Source: Bacillus_BE sp042263505 (lineage in GTDB: Bacteria; Bacillota; Bacilli; Bacillales; Cytobacillaceae). Taken from it: a DNA stretch of 64,000 bases. This document shows positions 59,728 to 64,000 of this stretch, piece after piece; position 1 is the first letter of the stretch, and each line of letters begins with the position of its first letter. Under the pieces are notes generated by a model that saw nothing but the letters and a program-made list of their open reading frames with translations, ran no database searches and was not told the origin of the DNA. The position numbers and the translations under genes were made by a program. Location: NCBI RefSeq assembly GCF_042263505.1, contig NZ_JBHKFI010000017.1:46290-110289 (forward strand), read 5' to 3'.

Positions 59728-59761
59728 ATATAATACGAACACACCCGTAAATTAGTGTTTT

Positions 59762-60079
59762 TCAAGATGAAGTACAGAAGAATTCATTTGTAAATTCCAT
59801 AATTAAAGCGTAAACACTAAGGCTTATAGGCGAAAAATTTACAATTAAAGCAAAAATTCGTTTAACTAAATTTTCTTTACTGAACATTGAAATAATGCTT
59901 AGAGGAATACCAATCAAAGAACTATAAAACACAATTAATGTGAAGGGACGTAATATAGAATCCAAGCTATCGTTCGACGTTATAGAGGATAAATATAAGG
60001 AAATCGGGAAAACAATAATCGTAGACAATGCTATATAAAACGAAATTTTAGTGAATACCTTTAAATTTTTCCTTTCCAA
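59762..60079 (-). CDS. Small membrane protein of unknown function
   Basis: A 105-residue protein with three hydrophobic segments: ISFYIALSTIIVFPISLYL, FTLIVFYSSLIGIPLSIISMF and IFALIVNFSPISLSVYALIM. A start at TTG 60079 is favoured because AAGGAGGCG is nine bases before it; the frame itself is open to 60106. It has its own terminator and stands between the IS110 element and the LXG operon. Not recognised. Confidence 0.55.
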   Translation of the reverse strand: MERKNLKVFTKISFYIALSTIIVFPISLYLSSITSNDSLDSILRPFTLIVFYSSLIGIPLSIISMFSKENLVKRIFALIVNFSPISLSVYALIMEFTNEFFCTSS

Positions 60080-60483
60080 AAAAACTCGCCTCCTTAATAA
60101 ATTCAACTAAACTGCCTGTGAACAGTAACTACACTTTGAATTTTGACAGTCGTAAACTGTCATATGTGTCCGTCATTTCATATACAAATGATGTTAATAG
60201 GAATTCTTTTATACCTCCTTTAGGCGAACAACAAAAAAGTTGCTGTTCCTCATGTAATTTGAAGTGAATACGACTTGATACATTTCTATTAAACTAGATT
60301 ATTCAAGTAATGCACAAATCCTTATTCCCTTACACAATCCTAAAAAGTGTAGTTTAGGTGAATGGAAAAATAGCCTATATTTACCTTGCATTATAATTCT
60401 CTAACAGTATAGTAAAAGTAACTTGTTTATTTTTCACTAGATATCATGACATATTTCGACTTTATACATGGAGGACACGATAC

Positions 60484-60765
60484 ATGGGTGACGAAATCAA
60501 AATACAATACGCTGATGTGGAACAAGTCCTTTCAAAGGTAAACGCCTCATCTAATGCGTTTCAAACAACCCTACCTACTTCTATTGGTAAGCATAATATA
60601 CTTAATTTAGTTAGAGTAATCAACCGAATCAAACAATCTTTGCAGCAAGTAAATGAATCATACAAATCATTATTACTCTCTAATAAAGAAGCAACGGACC
60701 ATGCAATACAATCAATGCGTAAAATAGATGATCAACTTTCATCTACTATAAAAGCACTAAAATAG
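60484..60765 (+). CDS. Small YwqI/DUF5344-like protein of a type VII secretion operon
   Basis: A 93-residue helical protein (VEQVLSKVNASSNAFQTTLP and INRIKQSLQQVNESYKSLL) of the WXG100-like accessory kind found beside LXG toxins. These small partners bind the toxin's N-terminal helices and help it enter the T7SS. ATGGAGGAC precedes the ATG. It is the first gene of the LXG operon. No WxG motif is visible, as is usual for this subgroup. Confidence 0.7.
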   Translation: MGDEIKIQYADVEQVLSKVNASSNAFQTTLPTSIGKHNILNLVRVINRIKQSLQQVNESYKSLLLSNKEATDHAIQSMRKIDDQLSSTIKALK

Positions 60766-60780
60766 GGAGAGAAGTCCAAA

Positions 60781-61083
60781 ATGAAAATAGTAGAAGTGGA
60801 CTCACTAACTTCAGGTTACATAATGATCAGTTCCTTCAAAAAGTGGATCATGCAAAACAAAAGATCAATCAAACCATTGAACAAGTATACACCTTTGATT
60901 ATCAAACAACAGGTATGCTTACACCTATAGAACAAAACATTCAACAAATGCAAACTTATATACAAGACATACAATCTAGGTTTTAAAACAGCTCAATTAA
61001 GGTAGATACATATACTAAAGAAACAATTACTCCTATATATAACTCTCTTGATGTATTCAAAAAATATGAAAAGGATTTAAGAA
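60781..61083 (+). pseudogene. Frameshifted LXG-toxin N-terminal relic
   Basis: Begins MKIVEVDSLTSG, the typical first residues of LXG-domain proteins, then shifts frame. The rest (DHAKQKINQTIEQVYTFDYQ, TPIEQNIQQMQTYIQDIQS) continues in another frame until a stop near 60985, and a third piece (SSIKVDTYTKETITPIYNSL) follows. Only the first LXG helices remain, and no toxic C-terminus is present. Confidence 0.7.
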
Positions 61084-61419
61084 ATGGGACAAATTCAAAG
61101 TAATTTTCAAAAGGCAGAGCAAATTGCTACGCAAATGGGGACGGCATCTGATGCAGTTCAAAGTGCAACAAATAAAGTCATAACTAAGTCAGAACGTACA
61201 ACGTTGTCTGCTAACGCCAAAGCACAAGAAGCCAATCAACAAGCTTTAGATTTAACTAAACAATTTTATATGGCCTTTCAACAAGGGGTTAACAACATTC
61301 ATTCTGTAGCCCAAGAGTTTGTGCGTATAGATAACGAACTCCAAAAGAATTTTAGTCAGTCTCCTTTCATGAAAGCTCCTTTAGTCGATATGACAATCTA
61401 CGCGAACGAGAAAAAATAG
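61084..61419 (+). CDS. Small T7SS effector-associated protein (TIGR04197-like)
   Basis: A 111-residue helical protein. TQMGTASDAVQSATNKVITKSERTTLSAN and FQQGVNNIHSVAQEFVRIDNELQKNF resemble the small WXG-like family of SACOL2603-type proteins. It is a likely partner of the LXG toxin encoded two genes later. It is followed by a coiled-coil gene after ten bases with AGGAGGGAAAAG as ribosome site. Confidence 0.7.
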   Translation: MGQIQSNFQKAEQIATQMGTASDAVQSATNKVITKSERTTLSANAKAQEANQQALDLTKQFYMAFQQGVNNIHSVAQEFVRIDNELQKNFSQSPFMKAPLVDMTIYANEKK

Positions 61420-61429
61420 GAGGGAAAAG

Positions 61430-61792
61430 ATGAAGCATGATCTCGAAAAACAGTACAATCAACTGAATCACAAATTAAGAAGTCTATCCGAAGAACAACA
61501 TCAAAATCAACGGGCGATTCAAAGACAAGAACAAACGGAAGCAGATTTTTATGAATGGAAAAGTCGAAGCAGCCGTTTGTTTGACCGCATTTTAGAAACT
61601 TGGCACAAAGATAGAAAACTAGGGCAGTTCTTTCACAATATGCGTCAAGATGTACAACAAATCGAACGAAAACTCACCTATGAATTGGAAGACAAAGAAG
61701 AAACGTTGCTAAAAGAGAAAGAATATCTGAGTGATTTAGAAAATGACCTTTGCTATCAAAAGCAAAATCTAGCACGGGAGATAAATTCATGA
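61430..61792 (+). CDS. Coiled-coil T7SS accessory protein (YwqH/DUF3958-like)
   Basis: A 120-residue, almost entirely charged helical protein (EKQYNQLNHKLRSLSEEQHQ, YELEDKEETLLKEKEYLSDLENDL). Such proteins are regularly found directly before LXG toxins in Bacillus (ywqH, yxiB positions) and probably chaperone them. Its stop overlaps the toxin start by four bases (ATGA), indicating coupled translation. Confidence 0.7.
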   Translation: MKHDLEKQYNQLNHKLRSLSEEQHQNQRAIQRQEQTEADFYEWKSRSSRLFDRILETWHKDRKLGQFFHNMRQDVQQIERKLTYELEDKEETLLKEKEYLSDLENDLCYQKQNLAREINS

Positions 61793-63246
61793 GTTTAGAT
61801 ATGTACCTAGGGGAAGTACAAACTCAAACAAAAAGTATGAATGATATGTGTATCGCCACTATTCAAGGTATGGAACAAGTCATCAATTCCATTGACGCTT
61901 TTGTATGTGATGTAGTTCTTCAAGGAAAAGCCTATGATAGTGCAAAAACATTCTTTGCACAAACTTATCGTCCTTTAGCTCAAGGGATTATTTACTTGTG
62001 TGAAGAATTAATTCGCCAAAACGATGCCTTTCCAAATAATTTTCAATCACAAGTCTCTTCAACAGATGTTATCGAACAAAAAGTACTAGAACAAATTAAA
62101 GAGCTTGAGCAAATGATAGCAGCGATGGAGGCAATGAGTGAAAACATGCCGGGCGCGCAAGCGATGACACAGATTTATTATGCTATGAAACAGAAGCTTG
62201 AAGAACTGTTAATACATCTGCATGAATTCAATCAAACATCTAGCAGTAATTATGATATGGCACTTCAACTAGTCGCTAGTATCACTAAAGGTCTTGCGGA
62301 AGTTCAAAGTGGAAAAGGTTTTTCTGCCTCCAGTGGTACATTTAGTACTCAAGGACTGAACATGGAGTGGACTACACCTATTCAAAAAATTGCAGAAGAG
62401 AAAGTACGTGAAGCTGATAAATTTAAGGATGACAGTCTGTTTGAAGAAGAATCGGTTGAAAAAACCAACCCAGAGAAATTTTTGAGTGGCGTTTGGGATG
62501 GTTCAGGGCAAGCTGTTGGAGATACGATAGAGGGTATAGTAGCACTTGGTAAATGGGAAACGTGGGAGAATATGGGGTATGCAGTTACTCATTTAGACGA
62601 AGCGTTACCTGCTACGTGGAATGTATTGTCAGATTCATTTATTAATGATGTGATAAATGGTGATTTAGAAAGTGGTACAAGGTGGTTTAGTTATACCTTA
62701 ACGCAGATAGGATTAGGATTGATTGGTGGAAAAGGTCTCGACAAAGTTTCTAAACTTGCTAAAGGTACAAATTTCACGGCGAAGTCTGCTAAATATATTC
62801 CGAATATTTATAATAATCCAGAGCCGGCACTGGCTGGGGTTCAAGCTGTTTCAAAACCTGTACCTTATAATGTGATCGATGACAATAAACTTTTATCCCA
62901 GATAAATTCGGAGGTCGATAAGGTTTATGGGAGCGGTAAGGGTACTACTAAACCTTTACAAAATCACCACTATGCAACAAATAAAAGTAAGAAATACACT
63001 CTTCAAATGGAGAATATAACAAAAAAGTATGGTTTAGATTTAGATGATGAATGGAATAAGGAATTATTACCTCATCAAGGGAGACATCCAAATGCATATC
63101 ATGATTATGTATTAGATAAACTGAGTACTTATGATAGATTAGCTAAAGGAGATAGGGAGAAATTTCTTAAATTGTATGAAGGGTTAAAGCAGGAAGTAAG
63201 GGATAATCCAGATATGCTATATAAAGAATATTGGAGGTCAAAATGA
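61789..63246 (+). CDS. LXG-domain polymorphic toxin with AHH-type nuclease end
   Basis: A 485-residue secreted toxin. The LXG domain (about 1-210) starts MSLDMYLGEVQTQTKSMND and has the helical pattern of T7SS LXG proteins. A linker with hydrophobic FSYTLTQIGLGLIGGKGLDKV follows. The C-terminal 120 residues carry LQNHHYATNKSKKYT, ELLPHQGRHPNAYHDYV and LYKEYWRSK, the HH/H pattern of HNH/EndoVII AHH nucleases. It would kill rival cells by cutting DNA. The start overlaps the upstream stop; the stop overlaps the immunity gene. Confidence 0.85.
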   Translation: MSLDMYLGEVQTQTKSMNDMCIATIQGMEQVINSIDAFVCDVVLQGKAYDSAKTFFAQTYRPLAQGIIYLCEELIRQNDAFPNNFQSQVSSTDVIEQKVLEQIKELEQMIAAMEAMSENMPGAQAMTQIYYAMKQKLEELLIHLHEFNQTSSSNYDMALQLVASITKGLAEVQSGKGFSASSGTFSTQGLNMEWTTPIQKIAEEKVREADKFKDDSLFEEESVEKTNPEKFLSGVWDGSGQAVGDTIEGIVALGKWETWENMGYAVTHLDEALPATWNVLSDSFINDVINGDLESGTRWFSYTLTQIGLGLIGGKGLDKVSKLAKGTNFTAKSAKYIPNIYNNPEPALAGVQAVSKPVPYNVIDDNKLLSQINSEVDKVYGSGKGTTKPLQNHHYATNKSKKYTLQMENITKKYGLDLDDEWNKELLPHQGRHPNAYHDYVLDKLSTYDRLAKGDREKFLKLYEGLKQEVRDNPDMLYKEYWRSK

Positions 63247-63809
63247 AATATTTTAAACTAATTTTAGATGACAGCAACGATGATGATGTAGTTGTTCATT
63301 GTGAGGATACACATGGATTTGAACAGTATGAGTTAAAGGAAGGGAATTTTTTAGAAAATTGGAATGACAATATCACTTTTTATTTTAATCTACATGATGG
63401 AAATAGATTTACTGACTATTTAGCAAATAATTTAGGCTGGTTCATTGTATCAAAAAAGTTTAAGGATTTAATAAAAAAAATTGAAGAAGATGTCCAATTT
63501 CTACCTGTAAATGTTGTTGATTTTGAAAGTAAATATAAAATAGAGAATGATGAATATTTTGTTGCAAATGTATTAGGGATAGTTGACGCATTAAACCTAG
63601 AAAACTCTGATTATAGTGTTTTGGATTTAGACGGTGAAAAAATATATTCTGTAAGAAAATATGCAGTATCAGAGGACAAAATTAATAACAAAAATTTATT
63701 CAAATTAAAGGGAGATGAAATTCCATTATTCGTGTCAGAAACTTTTAAGCAATTAGTTGAAGAAAGTAATATTACTGGTTGTGAATTTCTAGAAATAAGA
63801 AATATCTAA
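63243..63809 (+). CDS. Probable immunity protein (Imm11-like)
   Basis: A 188-residue acidic protein (many D/E in LDDSNDDDVVVHCED and EIRNI end). TFKQLVEESNITGCEFLEI at the C-terminus resembles imm11/DUF1629 immunity proteins. ATG at 63243 overlaps the toxin stop and lies behind TTGGAGGTC. Position directly after the toxin strongly suggests that it neutralises the AHH nuclease; binding is inference. Confidence 0.75.
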   Translation: MKYFKLILDDSNDDDVVVHCEDTHGFEQYELKEGNFLENWNDNITFYFNLHDGNRFTDYLANNLGWFIVSKKFKDLIKKIEEDVQFLPVNVVDFESKYKIENDEYFVANVLGIVDALNLENSDYSVLDLDGEKIYSVRKYAVSEDKINNKNLFKLKGDEIPLFVSETFKQLVEESNITGCEFLEIRNI

Positions 63810-63842
63810 TAATTTTTCATGAAACCTGGGAGTGTAATATTA

Positions 63843-63893
63843 ACTGTGTAAGTAAGGAATGCGTACGATTCCTTACTCACACAGTTTTTTTGT
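63843..63893 (+). terminator. Hairpin after the LXG operon / transposon end
   Basis: AACTGTGTAAGTAAGGAAT pairs with ATTCCTTACTCACACAGTT around GCGTACG, followed by T7. It may terminate the LXG operon, or be part of the left end of the element whose transposase starts at 63934. Confidence 0.75.
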
Positions 63894-63933
63894 TTGATAG
63901 AATAATAAGTATAAAGCTAAAGGAGTGTTTTCA

Positions 63934-64000
63934 ATGGGAAAATTGAAAAGAGATCCAAACTCCGTAGAATTAGCTAACAAGATTATCGAACAGTACCAAC
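63934..64000 (+). CDS. Start of a transposase gene, IS256-like (partial)
   Basis: Only 22 codons are in the window: MGKLKRDPNSVELANKIIEQ then YQ. This resembles the first residues of IS256-family transposases of Firmicutes. AAAGGAGTG gives a good ribosome site. The gene runs off the window, so catalytic residues cannot be checked. Confidence 0.5.
   Translation, partial: MGKLKRDPNSVELANKIIEQYQ

Overview
This 64 kb window comes from a low-GC Gram-positive bacterium of the Bacillaceae (Bacillus, Neobacillus or Mesobacillus type). The backbone gene order is that of Bacillus: trxB - nudix (yvcI) - rapZ - yvcK - whiA - crh, clpP, sigL/rpoN, the cggR-gapA-pgk-tpiA-gpmI-eno glycolytic operon, the glpP/glpF/glpK/glpD glycerol genes, and secG - esterase - rnr - smpB - ssrA. 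Strong AGGAGG-type ribosome binding sites, GTG and TTG starts, and operators that can be read directly (CtsR, CggR, cre, the GlpP leader motif) agree with this.

Layout. 1-29,500 is conserved core: cell-wall/metabolic regulators (1-4,800), clpP and tRNA-Arg (5,300-6,350), two membrane proteins of uncertain role (6,650-9,070), sigma-54 and glycolysis (9,280-18,320), and glycerol metabolism and mRNA/protein quality control (19,800-30,005). It is interrupted by two ~330-bp structured repeats, a 52-bp tandem repeat and a 16-copy TCGCGA array with a 20-bp period. Accessory DNA begins immediately after the tmRNA gene and continues to the window end.

The accessory region opens with an arsenic island (31,000-40,570): arsR-acr3-arsC, arsD-arsA with a HesB-like protein, a bifunctional glutathione synthetase (gshF), a Cys-rich MarR regulator with arsM, and an arsN-type acetyltransferase. 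It is followed by a respiratory molybdoenzyme cluster (41,100-51,460): four-cluster Fe-S subunit, NrfD-type membrane subunit, Tat-exported molybdopterin catalytic subunit, TorD chaperone, polyferredoxin, TatA, PhnD-like lipoprotein, histidine kinase and NarL-type regulator. Detoxification genes handle As(V) reduction, As(III) efflux, methylation and probably thiol supply; the second cluster would let a membrane quinol pool reduce an external oxyanion. Context suggests arsenate, but the Fe-S spacing and overall layout also fit tetrathionate or selenate reductases, so the substrate is open.

From 51,500 to 60,000 the DNA is a graveyard of mobile elements: an arsA relic, a frameshifted serine resolvase, a GC-rich LysM/Gmad2 gene, a glycerol dehydrogenase, an intact IS1182-family element with two related 140-bp MITEs (all three with 9-bp target duplications), a truncated gene, and an IS110-family element with a candidate bridge-RNA region. 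The right end (60,480-63,810) is a type VII secretion LXG toxin operon ending in an AHH-type nuclease toxin and its probable immunity gene, followed by the start of what looks like an IS256-type transposase.
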